Of a stretch of DNA of 64,000 bases, positions 8,706 through 17,365 are shown one piece after another (the first letter of the stretch is position 1; every line of letters starts with the position of its first letter). Source of the stretch: Alloalcanivorax venustensis ISO4 (GTDB lineage: Bacteria; Pseudomonadota; Gammaproteobacteria; Pseudomonadales; Alcanivoracaceae); NCBI RefSeq assembly GCF_015356855.1, contig NZ_ARXR01000003.1, forward strand, positions 62,001 to 126,000, in the 5' to 3' direction. The position numbers were made by a program, and so were the translations under genes. A model generated the notes under the pieces. The model was not told the DNA's origin and made no database searches. It saw only the letters and a list, made by a program, of their open reading frames with translations.

Positions 8706-9515
8706 ATGTTAGAGAACGTGCGCGTGGTGATGGTGGAAACCACGCACCCCGGCAACATCGGCGCCGCCGCCCGAGCCATGAAGACCATGGGGCTGGCGGA
8801 CCTGCGTCTGGTCAGCCCGGCGGTCTATCCCAGCGCCGAGGCCACCGCCCGCGCCTCCGGCGCCGGCGATGTGCTCAGCGCCGCGCGGGTCTGCGCCGAC
8901 CTGGACGAAGCCCTCGAAGGCGCCACCCTGGTGATCGGCACCAGCGCGCGCCAGCGGCGCATTCCCTGGCCCTGCCTGACGCCGCGCCAACTGAGCGCCC
9001 AGCTGCAACGCGAGCCGGAAAGCACCCGCATCGCGGTGCTGTTCGGGCGCGAGGACCGCGGCCTGACCAACGACGAACTGCGCCGCTGCAACCTGCACGT
9101 GACGGTGCCCGCCAACCCGGACTACGGCGTGCTAAACGTGGCGTCGGCGGTGCAGCTGATCGCCTATGAACTGCGGCTGGCGCTGGTCGGCGAGGACGCC
9201 GACCTGCCCGAGGCCCGCGCCCGCCGCGAGGCCATGCCGCTGCCGGAAATGTTCTGGGATGAGCCGCCGGCCAGTAACCAGGCGGTGGCCGGCTTTCTGG
9301 ATCACCTGGAACAGGTGATGACCGAGAGCGGCTTCCTGAACCCGGAGCAGCCCGGTCAGGTGATGACGCGCATGCGGCGATTGTTCCTGCGCGCTCGTCC
9401 GGACAAAATGGAAATCAGCATCCTGCGCGGTACGCTGGTGGCGATACAGAAGCACGCCGCTCGCCAGGCGGCGGACACGCCCCGCGACGACGAGCCGGGG
9501 ACCAGGCAGAGGTAA
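8706..9515 (+). CDS. trmJ: tRNA (cytidine/uridine-2'-O-)-methyltransferase TrmJ
   Basis: This 269-aa SPOUT-class RNA methyltransferase begins with the family opening [24 protein letters not shown]. The C-terminal knot motifs are [14 protein letters not shown] and the [18 protein letters not shown] segment. TrmJ methylates the 2'-oxygen at position 32 in the anticodon loop of several tRNAs, using SAM. It is divergent from suhB and is followed after 2 bp by cysE, a pairing often found with iscR in other genera; no iscR follows here. The start at 8706 is supported by the conserved N-terminus. Confidence 0.93.
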   Translation: MLENVRVVMVETTHPGNIGAAARAMKTMGLADLRLVSPAVYPSAEATARASGAGDVLSAARVCADLDEALEGATLVIGTSARQRRIPWPCLTPRQLSAQLQREPESTRIAVLFGREDRGLTNDELRRCNLHVTVPANPDYGVLNVASAVQLIAYELRLALVGEDADLPEARARREAMPLPEMFWDEPPASNQAVAGFLDHLEQVMTESGFLNPEQPGQVMTRMRRLFLRARPDKMEISILRGTLVAIQKHAARQAADTPRDDEPGTRQR

Positions 9516-9517
9516 TT

Positions 9518-10288
9518 ATGTTCAAGCAAGTGAAAGAGGACATCGCATCGGTTTTCAGCCGCGACCCGGCGGCGCGCAACACCCTGGAAGTGCTGCTCAA
9601 CTATCCGGGCCTGCACGCGGTGCTGTTCCACCGTCTGGCGCACTGGCTGTGGCACCACAACCTCAAACAGCTGGCCCGGGTCCTGTCCACCTTCAGCCGC
9701 TGGCTCACCGGCATCGAGATTCACCCCGGCGCCAAGATCGGCCGGCGCTTTTTCATCGACCACGGCATGGGCGTGGTGATCGGTGAAACCGCGGAAATCG
9801 GCGACGACGTCACCCTCTACCACGGCGTCACCCTGGGCGGCACCAGCTGGGACAAAGGCAAGCGCCACCCGACCCTGGAAGACGGTGTGGTGGTCGGCGC
9901 CGGCGCCAAGGTGCTGGGCCCGTTCACCGTGCACAAGAACGCCAAGATCGGCTCCAACTCCGTGGTCACCAAGGAAGTGCCGGAAGGCGCCACCGTGGTC
10001 GGCATCCCCGGCCGGGTGATCGGCCGGCCGGTCAGCGAGCAGGAGAAGAACCGCCAGGAAATGGCCGAGAAAATCGGCTTCCAGGCCTACGGCGTCAGCA
10101 ACGACATGCCCGACCCGGTGGCCGAGGCCATCGGCGCGCTGCTGGACCACATGCACGCGGTGGACGGCAAGCTCGACCGGGTGTGCGACAACCTCAAGCG
10201 CCAGGGCATCCAGGGCTGCGACGAGAAACTGCCAGAGCTCAACGCCGAGGACTTCGAGCCGGTGAAGGCGCGCGGCGGCACCGACTGA
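9518..10288 (+). CDS. cysE: Serine O-acetyltransferase
   Basis: The 256-aa protein has the N-terminal helical domain of serine acetyltransferases, then the left-handed hexapeptide-repeat helix with [31 protein letters not shown] and [11 protein letters not shown] (catalytic His/Asp region), ending at [10 protein letters not shown]. It makes O-acetyl-L-serine from serine and acetyl-CoA, the carbon acceptor for sulfide in cysteine synthesis. The C-terminal tail after the helix is long (about 80 residues) and not obviously of the short feedback-binding type. The gene lies 2 bp after trmJ and 10 bp before a transporter. The sulfate-activation gene sat begins at the other end of the window. Confidence 0.93.
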   Translation: MFKQVKEDIASVFSRDPAARNTLEVLLNYPGLHAVLFHRLAHWLWHHNLKQLARVLSTFSRWLTGIEIHPGAKIGRRFFIDHGMGVVIGETAEIGDDVTLYHGVTLGGTSWDKGKRHPTLEDGVVVGAGAKVLGPFTVHKNAKIGSNSVVTKEVPEGATVVGIPGRVIGRPVSEQEKNRQEMAEKIGFQAYGVSNDMPDPVAEAIGALLDHMHAVDGKLDRVCDNLKRQGIQGCDEKLPELNAEDFEPVKARGGTD

Positions 10289-10298
10289 AGACACCTGG

Positions 10299-11207
10299 AT
10301 GATTCAGACTCTGACGCGCTTGTTCCCGCTGTGGGCGGTGCTGTTTTCGATATTCGCGTTTCTGTTTCCGGGCGGGCTGGCGCAGCTGTCCTGGGCGATC
10401 GTGCCGCTGCTGATGCTGATCATGTTCGGCATGGGCATGACATTGACCTGGGCGGATTTCGCCGATGTGGCGCGGCGCCCGGCGGTGATTGGCCTGGGCG
10501 TGCTGCTGCAGTTCCTGGTCATGCCGCTGGTTGCGCTGGCGGTGGGTCTGTTGCTGGCGCTGCCGCCGGAGCTGTTGCTGGGCCTGGTGATCGTCGGCGC
10601 CTGCCCGGGCGGCACCGCGTCCAATGTGATCTGCTATCTGGCGCGGGCGGACGTGGCGCTGTCCATCACCATGACCTCGGTGTCCACCCTGGTGGCGGTG
10701 GTGGCCACGCCGCTGCTGGTGTGGGTCTACCAGGGCCAGAGCATCGAAGTGCCGGTGATGTCCATGCTCGGCTCCCTGGTGCAGATCGTGCTGCTACCGG
10801 TGATCGCCGGCACCTTGCTGAACTCCCTGTTTCATCGCCCGCTGGAGCCGGTGCGGGCGGTGTTCCCGCTGCTGTCGGTGGCCGCCATCGTGCTGGTGAT
10901 CGGCGTGATCGTGGCGCTCAACCGGGACCGCATCGCGGTGGGTGGCGCGGCGGTGATGCTGGCGGTGGTGCTGCACAACGGCCTGGGGCTGGCGCTGGGT
11001 TACGGCGGCGCCCGGCTGATGCGTCTCGACCCGCGCCGTGCCCGCACGCTGGCGATCGAAGTGGGGATGCAGAATTCCGGCCTGGGCGTGGCCCTGGCGG
11101 TGAAGCACTTCTCCGCCGGCGCCGCGCTGCCCGGGGCGCTGTTCAGCGTCTGGCACAATCTGTCCGGGTCGGTGCTGGCCTGGTACTGGCGGCGCCGGCA
11201 ACCGTAA
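10299..11207 (+). CDS. BASS-family (bile acid:sodium symporter-like) transporter
   Basis: The 302-aa protein is almost wholly hydrophobic with about 9-10 membrane segments. It has the family hallmark GACPGGTASNVICYLARADVALSIT near residue 100 and a second signature, EVGMQNSGLGVALA, near 250. Bacterial BASS proteins are sodium-coupled carriers of organic anions such as pantoate, pyruvate or other keto acids; the cargo here is unknown. It follows cysE by 10 bp and could be co-transcribed, but no functional link with cysteine synthesis is evident. Confidence 0.87.
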   Translation: MIQTLTRLFPLWAVLFSIFAFLFPGGLAQLSWAIVPLLMLIMFGMGMTLTWADFADVARRPAVIGLGVLLQFLVMPLVALAVGLLLALPPELLLGLVIVGACPGGTASNVICYLARADVALSITMTSVSTLVAVVATPLLVWVYQGQSIEVPVMSMLGSLVQIVLLPVIAGTLLNSLFHRPLEPVRAVFPLLSVAAIVLVIGVIVALNRDRIAVGGAAVMLAVVLHNGLGLALGYGGARLMRLDPRRARTLAIEVGMQNSGLGVALAVKHFSAGAALPGALFSVWHNLSGSVLAWYWRRRQP

Positions 11208-11260
11208 AAGACGGTAATGCGGCCTGCCGGAGCGCCGCCGGGCTGGCAGACTGACCCTTA

Positions 11261-11974
11261 ATGAAACGTCTCTCCCAAATCCTCGTGCTGTTGCTGCTGA
11301 TCGCCGCGCCGCTGTTCGTGCTCGGCCTGCACCAGCAGTGGTGGTCGGTGCCGCGTCACTGGAACCCCTTCATGCCGCTGCACGTCACCGATCCGGTGAC
11401 GCCGGTGACCGGCTGGAAGCTGTCGCGACTGGAGGACCGGCCGCAGGCCTGCCTGGACGCGTTAAACACCGCGCCGGAGGACGCCCTCGACCACCTGCCG
11501 CTGGAGGACTACACCCCGGTGGAGAGTTGCCCGCTGACCAACGTGGTGCGGGTGCGCCGCACCGGGGTCACCTTCAACAACAGCTTCGTGGCCCGCTGCC
11601 CGCTGGCGCTGGCCTGGGTGATGTTCGAGCGCCACGGCCTTCAGCCCGCCGCCCGCGAACAGTTCGGTCAGCCGGTCCGGACGGTGTGGCACTACGGCAC
11701 CTTTTCCTGCCGCAATATTTACAACCGGGAAGAGGACCGGCGCAGCGATCACGCCACCGCCTCGGCGCTGGACCTGGCCGCGCTGACCCTGGCCGACGGC
11801 ACCCGCATTTCAGTGCAGGACGACTGGGACGGGGAGGGCGACAAGGCCGCGTTCCTGCGCAGCCTGCAAAACCGGGCCTGTGAGTACTTCGGCACCGTGC
11901 TGGGGCCGGACTACAACCAGGCCCACGCGGACCACTTCCACCTGGGTCTGAGAGGTTTCCGGATCTGCCGCTAG
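11261..11974 (+). CDS. Extensin-like C-terminal domain protein, exported
   Basis: The 237-aa protein has an N-terminal hydrophobic segment (residues about 5-23, VLLLLIAAPLFVLGL) that should anchor or export it. It then has the extensin-like C-terminal domain found in proteobacteria: six cysteines (QACL, ESCP, ARCP, FSCR, RACE, RICR) suited to disulfides, and a metal-site pattern SDHATASALD followed by HADHFHLG. That His-Asp-His layout resembles the LAS metallopeptidases (D-Ala-D-Ala carboxypeptidase/MepA group), so a cell-wall peptidase role is plausible but unproven. Its TAG stop interleaves with the stop of the convergent transporter gene in a CTAG overlap (11971-11974). Confidence 0.82.
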   Translation: MKRLSQILVLLLLIAAPLFVLGLHQQWWSVPRHWNPFMPLHVTDPVTPVTGWKLSRLEDRPQACLDALNTAPEDALDHLPLEDYTPVESCPLTNVVRVRRTGVTFNNSFVARCPLALAWVMFERHGLQPAAREQFGQPVRTVWHYGTFSCRNIYNREEDRRSDHATASALDLAALTLADGTRISVQDDWDGEGDKAAFLRSLQNRACEYFGTVLGPDYNQAHADHFHLGLRGFRICR

Positions 11975-12825
11975 CCGTGCCGTTCGCGGGGCAGCGTCAG
12001 GTACACCCCGACAATCAGCAACGGCGCGCCCAGCAGATGGTGCCCGCCGAGCGCGGCGCCGAGCACCAGGAACGCGAACAGGGCGGTGAAGAACGGCGTG
12101 GACAGGCGCACCACGGTGGCGGCGGTGGGGGTGATGTGCTGGCACGCCAGCGGATAGAGGTAGCCCGGCGCCAGCGTCGACACCGCCGCCAGGCCCAGGA
12201 ACAGGCCCCACTGGCCGGCATCGGGCACCGCCGCCGCCGGGCTGGCGAACGGCACGCTCACCAGCAGGCCGAGCACGCAGCCGATCAGCACCACGCTCCA
12301 GCCCTGGCCCTGCAGCCGGGTGCCGGCCTGCGAGTACAGCGCCATCGCCATCGCCGCCGCCAGCCCGCAGGCGTCGCCGATCAGGCGGCCCTGGTCGGCG
12401 TCCGGGGCCGTGACCGGCCCGCCCAGCAACACCACCGCCAGCCCGGCGAACGCCAGCAGACCGCCCAGCACCTCGCGGCCGGCCACCGGCTGGCGGCGCA
12501 GCACTCGCAGCAGCATCACGAAGAACGGCGATGTGGAGACCAGCAACGACACGCTCACCACGTCACTGAGATAGAACCCCACCGTGGCCAGCACATAGTA
12601 AGCGGCGAGCAGCACACCGCCGTACAGCGTCCGCTGATTGGGACGCTGAAAACCCCGGGTCAGGGTGAGCAGGACGGTGAGCAGCAGCGCGGCGGTGAGA
12701 AACCGGAACACCAGGGTGGTGCCGGTGGGCAGGTCGCGCAGCAGCGCCACCCAGATGCCGGTGGCGCCCCATTGGGCGCTGGCGAGCAGGGCGAGGGCAG
12801 TGCCTTTTTGCGTGTCGGAAGCCAT
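11971..12825 (-). CDS. EamA/DMT-family transporter
   Basis: The 284-aa integral membrane protein has about ten hydrophobic segments in two repeated EamA halves: the first begins ALLASAQWGATGIWVALLRD, the second follows a loop around residue 145. The C-terminal half has the family-typical TPTAATVVRLSTPFFTALFAFLVLGAAL. Drug/metabolite transporters of this type usually export amino acids, metabolites or drugs; the substrate is not evident. GGAGGG precedes the ATG at 12825. The 3' end overlaps the extensin-like gene by 4 bp, and the gene lies 25 bp downstream of ychF, so it may be read through from ychF. Confidence 0.87.
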   Translation of the reverse strand: MASDTQKGTALALLASAQWGATGIWVALLRDLPTGTTLVFRFLTAALLLTVLLTLTRGFQRPNQRTLYGGVLLAAYYVLATVGFYLSDVVSVSLLVSTSPFFVMLLRVLRRQPVAGREVLGGLLAFAGLAVVLLGGPVTAPDADQGRLIGDACGLAAAMAMALYSQAGTRLQGQGWSVVLIGCVLGLLVSVPFASPAAAVPDAGQWGLFLGLAAVSTLAPGYLYPLACQHITPTAATVVRLSTPFFTALFAFLVLGAALGGHHLLGAPLLIVGVYLTLPRERHG

Positions 12826-12850
12826 GCCCCGCCCTCCGGGATCGGGTGTG

Positions 12851-13942
12851 TCAGACGTTGAACAGGAAGTTCAGCACGTCGCCGTCCTTGACCACATAGT
12901 CCTTGCCTTCGGCGCGCATTTTGCCGGCTTCCTTGGCGCCCTGTTCGCCGTTGCCGGCGACGTAATCGTCGTAGGCGATGGTTTGCGCGCGGATGAAGCC
13001 CTTCTCGAAGTCGGTGTGGATCACGCCGGCCGCCTGCGGCGCGGTGGCGCCGATCTTGACGGTCCAGGCGCGCACTTCCTTCTTGCCGGCGGTGAAGTAG
13101 GTCTGCAGGCCGAGCAGCTCATAGCCGGCGCGGATCACCCGGTTGAGGCCGGGTTCTTCCATGCCCAGGTCGGCCAGGAAGTCGGCTTTCTCCTCGTCGT
13201 CCAGTTCGGCGATCTCCGATTCGATCTTGGCGCAGATCGGCACCACCGAGGCGTTTTCCTTCTCCGCCTGCTCGCGCACCAGGTCCAGCAACGGATTGTT
13301 GTCGAAGCCGTCCTCTTCCACATTGGCGATGTACATGGTGGGTTTAAGGGTGAGCAGGTTGAGGCTGCGGATCGCCTTGCGCTCGTCATCGCTGAGGTTG
13401 GCGGCGCGCGCCGGCTCGCCCTCGTTGAGCAGCGGCAGCAGCTTCTCCAGCACCGGAATCAGCGCCTGGGCGTCCTTGTTCTGGCCCTTGGCGGCTTTCT
13501 GGGCGCGCTGCAGGGCGCGGTCCACGGAATCCAGGTCGGCCAGCGCCAGCTCGGTATTGATCACGGAAATGTCATCCAGCGGCGATACCTTGCCGGCCAC
13601 GTGGATCACGTTCTCGTCGTCGAAGCAGCGCACCACATGGGCGATGGCGTCGGTGTCGCGGATGTTGGCCAGGAACTGGTTGCCCAGGCCCTCGCCCTTG
13701 GAGGCGCCCGCCACCAGGCCGGCGATATCCACGAACTCCATGGTCGCCGGGATCACCTTCTCCGGGCTGACGATGGCGGCCAGCTTGTCCAGCCGCGGGT
13801 CCGGCACCGGGACCACGCCGGTGTTCGGCTCGATGGTGCAGAACGGGAAGTTCTCGGCGTCGATGCCGGCCTTGGTCAAGGCGTTGAAAAGGGTGGATTT
13901 GCCCACATTGGGCAGGCCCACGATACCGCACTGAATACCCAT
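12851..13942 (-). CDS. ychF: Redox/stress-regulated ATPase YchF (OLA1 family)
   Basis: This 363-aa Obg-related P-loop protein has Walker [10 protein letters not shown] near residue 8, and [19 protein letters not shown] for G3. Instead of the canonical NKxD guanine motif it has NVEED in YIANVEEDG, which is the family hallmark that shifts preference to ATP. The C-terminal TGS domain ends in [13 protein letters not shown]. YchF binds ribosomes and affects oxidative-stress responses in E. coli. GGAGG lies before the ATG at 13942. It neighbours pth, as in many gammaproteobacteria, although here a GST gene has been placed between them on the other strand. Confidence 0.95.
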   Translation of the reverse strand: MGIQCGIVGLPNVGKSTLFNALTKAGIDAENFPFCTIEPNTGVVPVPDPRLDKLAAIVSPEKVIPATMEFVDIAGLVAGASKGEGLGNQFLANIRDTDAIAHVVRCFDDENVIHVAGKVSPLDDISVINTELALADLDSVDRALQRAQKAAKGQNKDAQALIPVLEKLLPLLNEGEPARAANLSDDERKAIRSLNLLTLKPTMYIANVEEDGFDNNPLLDLVREQAEKENASVVPICAKIESEIAELDDEEKADFLADLGMEEPGLNRVIRAGYELLGLQTYFTAGKKEVRAWTVKIGATAPQAAGVIHTDFEKGFIRAQTIAYDDYVAGNGEQGAKEAGKMRAEGKDYVVKDGDVLNFLFNV

Positions 13943-14107
13943 AACTGCACCTCCGTTTTCGAGGGCGCAATGCTACTCAAGCGCGGGCCAAAATGCGACA
14001 GGCGAGAAACGACGGGTTGCCAGGGAGCCGGCTCCGGGGGGCGCTGCCGCCGCTCAGCGCGGCCGGGGGCACCGCTAGACTGGCGCCATAAAGGAGGGAA
14101 GGACACC

Positions 14108-14848
14108 ATGACCGAACGCATCCTCTATCAATTTCCGATATCCCATTACTGCGAAAAGTCCCGCTGGCAGCTCGACTATAAAGGGCTGGCATACCGCACC
14201 CGCAACCTGCTGCCGGGGCCGCACCGGCTGCGCACCCAGTGGATGGCGCGCATTAACACTCTGCCGGTACTGCGTGACGGCCAGCGGGTGGTGGGGGATT
14301 CCACCAAAATCGCCTACTACCTGGAAAAGCACTACCCGGAACGCTCGCTGATCCCCACCGACGCGGAGTCCCGCGCCCGGGTCATCGAGCTGGAACAGCA
14401 ACTCGACCGGGTGGCGGTGCATGTGCGCCGCTGGCTCTACGGCCAGATTATCGACCGTCCGGAAGTGATGGACGCCATGCTCGATCCCTACCGGTTGCCG
14501 TCACCGGTACAGAAGGTGCTGGCGCCGGTTACCCGGGAAGGGGTGCGCCGCCTGTACCGCATCGAACCCAAGGCGGTGGCCCACTCCGGACAACGGCTGG
14601 AAGAGGGGCTGGAACTGGTGGAGGAGACCTTGCGGCGCGGCAACGGCCGCTACCTGGTGGGCGAGCGGCTCACCCTGGCGGACATCACCGCCGCCGGCCT
14701 GCTGGCGCCGCTGGTCAGCCCGGCCGGTACGCCCTGGGACATTTTCGAGGAAGGCACGCTGCCCGCGGCGCTGCAGAAGCAGCTGGACGATTTGCGCGAG
14801 CGCCCGGCGGGCCAATGGGTGCTGGCACGCTACGCCGAGGACCGGTAA
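14108..14848 (+). CDS. Glutathione S-transferase family protein
   Basis: The 246-aa protein has an N-terminal thioredoxin-like domain with SHYCEKSRW (cysteine at about residue 15) in the glutathione-site position, LPVL for the cis-proline (about 57) and DSTKIAYYLE for the gamma-glutamyl contact. A helical C-terminal domain ends with the LTLADITAAGLLAPL pattern. The cysteine-centred active site suggests an omega- or DCM-type thiol transferase rather than a classic conjugating GST. The ATG at 14108 is preceded by AAGGAGGGAAGG; the reading frame stays open far upstream, antisense to ychF, but that part is spurious. It sits between ychF and pth and converges on pth with a 7-bp gap. Confidence 0.88.
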   Translation: MTERILYQFPISHYCEKSRWQLDYKGLAYRTRNLLPGPHRLRTQWMARINTLPVLRDGQRVVGDSTKIAYYLEKHYPERSLIPTDAESRARVIELEQQLDRVAVHVRRWLYGQIIDRPEVMDAMLDPYRLPSPVQKVLAPVTREGVRRLYRIEPKAVAHSGQRLEEGLELVEETLRRGNGRYLVGERLTLADITAAGLLAPLVSPAGTPWDIFEEGTLPAALQKQLDDLRERPAGQWVLARYAEDR

Positions 14849-14855
14849 ACCTGGC

Positions 14856-15446
14856 TCAGGCGCGGAAGCCGTTGAGGCCGTTCATGGCGTGGCTGAATTC
14901 GCCGCGCAGCATATCCGGGGTAAACCGCACCGCTTCGTCGATGGCCCGTTCGATCAGCTCACGGTCGGCGGCGGAGGGTTTGTTCAGCACATGGGGGGTG
15001 ACCAGCTGGGCGCTGCCCGGATGGCCGATACCAATACGCAGACGGTAGAAGTCCTTGCTGTTGCCGTGGCGGGCAACGATATCGCGCAGACCATTGTGGC
15101 CGCCGTGTCCGCCGCCCTGCTTGAAGCGGGCCACGCCGGGGGGCAGGTCCAGTTCATCGTGGGCCACGAGCATCTGCGTGACGGGAATCTTGAAGAAGTT
15201 CGCCAGGGCCGAGGTGGATTGGCCGCTGCGGTTCATATAGGTGGTGGGCACCAGCAGGCGGATGGTTTCGCCTTCGAAGGTGAAGGTGCCGGTGGCACCG
15301 AAGTATTTCTTGTCTTCGTTGAGAAAGATGCCCTGGGCACGGGCCAGGGCATCCACATACCAGACTCCGGCGTTGTGGCGGGTGGCGTCGTATTCGGGGC
15401 CCGGATTGCCCAGGCCCACGATCAGTCGTACCGGTTCCGCCATCAT
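14856..15446 (-). CDS. pth: Peptidyl-tRNA hydrolase
   Basis: This 196-aa enzyme releases tRNA from prematurely dropped peptidyl-tRNAs. The N-terminus LIVGLGNPGPEYDATRHNAGVW carries the substrate-binding asparagine and catalytic histidine, followed by TYMNRSGQS and VAHDELDLPPG with the catalytic aspartate, and GGHNGLRDI. Length is normal. The start could be either of two adjacent ATGs (15446 or 15443). It lies 5 bp after rplY in the conserved order prs, rplY, pth. Confidence 0.96.
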   Translation of the reverse strand: MMAEPVRLIVGLGNPGPEYDATRHNAGVWYVDALARAQGIFLNEDKKYFGATGTFTFEGETIRLLVPTTYMNRSGQSTSALANFFKIPVTQMLVAHDELDLPPGVARFKQGGGHGGHNGLRDIVARHGNSKDFYRLRIGIGHPGSAQLVTPHVLNKPSAADRELIERAIDEAVRFTPDMLRGEFSHAMNGLNGFRA

Positions 15447-15451
15447 CGCTC

Positions 15452-16129
15452 TCAGTCTTCGGACGGCTTCTCTTCGCCTTTGCCGCCGTCTTTCTCGGCG
15501 GCGTCTTCCTGACCGTCCTCGTCCTCATCGTCTTCGCTGGCACGCACTTTCGGGGTGTGTACGGCAACGATGGGCTGGTCGTGGTCTTCACCGTAGGCCA
15601 GCTGGGTCAGCGTCACGCCGGTGGGCAGCTTGATGTCGGACAGGTGCAGCACCTGGTCCAGCTCCACGGCGCTCATGTCCACCTCGATGTATTCCGGCAG
15701 GTGCTTGGGCAGGCAGCTGATTTCCACTTCGGAAATGTTGTGGTGGATTTCGCCACCCTGCTTCTTCACACCGATGCAGGCTTCTTCGTTGGTGTAGTGC
15801 AGCGGCACGGTCATGGTGATTTCATGGCCGGCTTCCACGCGCATGAAGTCGGCGTGGATCGGGAAACCGCGGGCCGGATCGCGCTGCAGATCGCGCAGAA
15901 CCGCCTGCTGCTTCTTGCCGTCCAGCTTCAGCGTCAGGATGTGGCTGTAGAAGGCCTCGGTTTCCAGGGCTTTCTTCAGCTCACGGGTCTCCAGTGAGAT
16001 CATCACGGGGTCGGCGTGGCCGCCATAGATAATGGCCGGTACGCGACCGTGCAGACGACGCAGGCGGCGGCTCGCACCTTTCCCCGTGTCGCTGCGGCTT
16101 TCAGCGGTCAATTCGAATTCGTTGGACAT
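15452..16129 (-). CDS. rplY: 50S ribosomal protein L25/general stress protein Ctc
   Basis: The 225-aa protein is the long, two-domain CTC form of L25. The N-terminal 5S-rRNA-binding domain (FELTAESRSDTGKGASRRLRR and on) is followed by the TL5-type beta domain (about residues 95-190, with SCLPKHLPEYIEVDMSAVELDQ). The last 30 or so residues are a highly acidic tail rich in E, D, G and K that is probably disordered. It binds 5S rRNA in the large subunit. GGAG precedes the ATG at 16129. It lies 121 bp downstream of prs; a weak GCCC/GGGC hairpin in that gap (16193-16205) is not a convincing terminator. Confidence 0.94.
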   Translation of the reverse strand: MSNEFELTAESRSDTGKGASRRLRRLHGRVPAIIYGGHADPVMISLETRELKKALETEAFYSHILTLKLDGKKQQAVLRDLQRDPARGFPIHADFMRVEAGHEITMTVPLHYTNEEACIGVKKQGGEIHHNISEVEISCLPKHLPEYIEVDMSAVELDQVLHLSDIKLPTGVTLTQLAYGEDHDQPIVAVHTPKVRASEDDEDEDGQEDAAEKDGGKGEEKPSED

Positions 16130-16250
16130 GGTCCTGTCTCCATTAAGCTCTCCGGCACCCCGCGACCAGGCGCACCGAAAAGGTTGCGATAAGCCCGAAA
16201 CGGGCGTCCCCGGAACGGGGAGGGGGCGGATTATGCCGGAAATCCCCGGC

Positions 16251-17210
16251 CTACACCAGTTCCAGGCGGTCGAACATGGCGGACAACGATTCCTCGTTGT
16301 TCACCCGGCGGATGGTCTCCGCCAGCATCGGCGCCAGGCGCAGCACGCGGATCTTGTCGCACTGACGACCCTGCTCGGACAGCGGGATGGTGTCGGTGAC
16401 CACCAGCTGGTCCATGGCGCTGTTGCTGATGTTGTCGATGGCCGGGCCGGACAGCACCGGGTGGGTGCAGTAGGCGATCACCTTGGCGGCGCCGTGGTCC
16501 TTCAGGGCCTGGGCGGCTTTGCACAGGGTGCCGGCGGTGTCGACGATGTCGTCCACCAGCACGCAGGTGCGGCCTTCCACCTCACCGATGATGTGCATCA
16601 CCTGGGATTCGTTGGCCTTGGGGCGGCGCTTGTCGATGATCGCCAGATCGGCGTCGTTGAGCTGCTTGGCCAGGGCGCGGGCACGGACCACGCCGCCCAC
16701 GTCCGGGCTCACCACCATCAGGTCGTCGTGCTTCTGACGCTCGATGTCGGCCACGAACAGGGGCGTGCCGTAGACGTTGTCCACGGGGATGTCGAAGAAG
16801 CCCTGGATCTGGTCGGCGTGCAGGTCCACGGTCACCACCCGGTCGATGCCCACGGCGGTGATCATGTCGGCGACCACCTTGGCGGTGATCGGCACCCGCG
16901 CGGAGCGCACCCGGCGGTCCTGGCGGGCGTAACCGAAGTAGGGGATCACGGCGGTGATGCGGCCGGCGGAAGAGCGCCGCAGGGCGTCCGCCATCACCAG
17001 CAGTTCCATCAGGTTGTTATTGGTGGGCTGGCAGGTGGACTGGACGATGAAAACGTCCTTGCCGCGCACGTTTTCCTGAATGTCCACGGCCACTTCGCCG
17101 TCGCTGAAAACGCCGACGTCGGCATCGCCGAGGGGAATGTTGATCTGCTCGGCCATGGAGCTGGCCAGTTCGGGATTGGCGTTGCCGGCGAAAATAACGA
17201 GTTTGGACAC
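16251..17210 (-). CDS. prs: Ribose-phosphate pyrophosphokinase
   Basis: The 319-aa PRPP synthase makes phosphoribosyl pyrophosphate from ribose 5-phosphate and ATP, feeding purine, pyrimidine, NAD, tryptophan and histidine synthesis (hisG of this window uses PRPP). Marks are [20 protein letters not shown], the ATP/metal signature [18 protein letters not shown] and the PRPP loop [11 protein letters not shown]. The start is a GTG at 17210 with GGGGA upstream; no in-frame ATG fits the conserved N-terminus [15 protein letters not shown]. tRNA-Gln lies 55 bp upstream and may share the transcript. Confidence 0.96.
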   Translation of the reverse strand: MSKLVIFAGNANPELASSMAEQINIPLGDADVGVFSDGEVAVDIQENVRGKDVFIVQSTCQPTNNNLMELLVMADALRRSSAGRITAVIPYFGYARQDRRVRSARVPITAKVVADMITAVGIDRVVTVDLHADQIQGFFDIPVDNVYGTPLFVADIERQKHDDLMVVSPDVGGVVRARALAKQLNDADLAIIDKRRPKANESQVMHIIGEVEGRTCVLVDDIVDTAGTLCKAAQALKDHGAAKVIAYCTHPVLSGPAIDNISNSAMDQLVVTDTIPLSEQGRQCDKIRVLRLAPMLAETIRRVNNEESLSAMFDRLELV

Positions 17211-17265
17211 TGGCGTCCCCTGGCTTTCAAGTAATGAATTTAGGGTTTGTCCTTACGGAAAGAAA

Positions 17266-17341
17266 TGGCTGGGGTACCAGGACTCGAACCTGGGAATGAC
17301 GGGATCAAAACCCGCTGCCTTACCAACTTGGCTATACCCCA
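17266..17341 (-). tRNA. tRNA-Gln (TTG anticodon)
   Basis: On the minus strand a 76-base cloverleaf can be drawn. The 7-bp acceptor stem is TGGGGTA/TACCCCA, the anticodon loop is TTTTGAT with anticodon TTG, and the T-arm contains GGTTCGAGTCC. The discriminator is G, and a genomically encoded CCA lies at 17266-17268. It lies between ispE and prs, the position I recall in Pseudomonas. Confidence 0.96.
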
Positions 17342-17365
17342 ACACTAACTTGCTCAGGTGGCGTG

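Noticed and set aside
12665-14107. N-terminal extension of the GST gene back through ychF
   Set aside because: The frame is open only because stops are rare in this G+C-rich DNA. The GST domain starts at the ATG at 14108 with a strong ribosome site.
16193-16205. Terminator between prs and rplY
   Set aside because: The stem is only 4 bp with a 5-base loop, and the T-run is not convincing.
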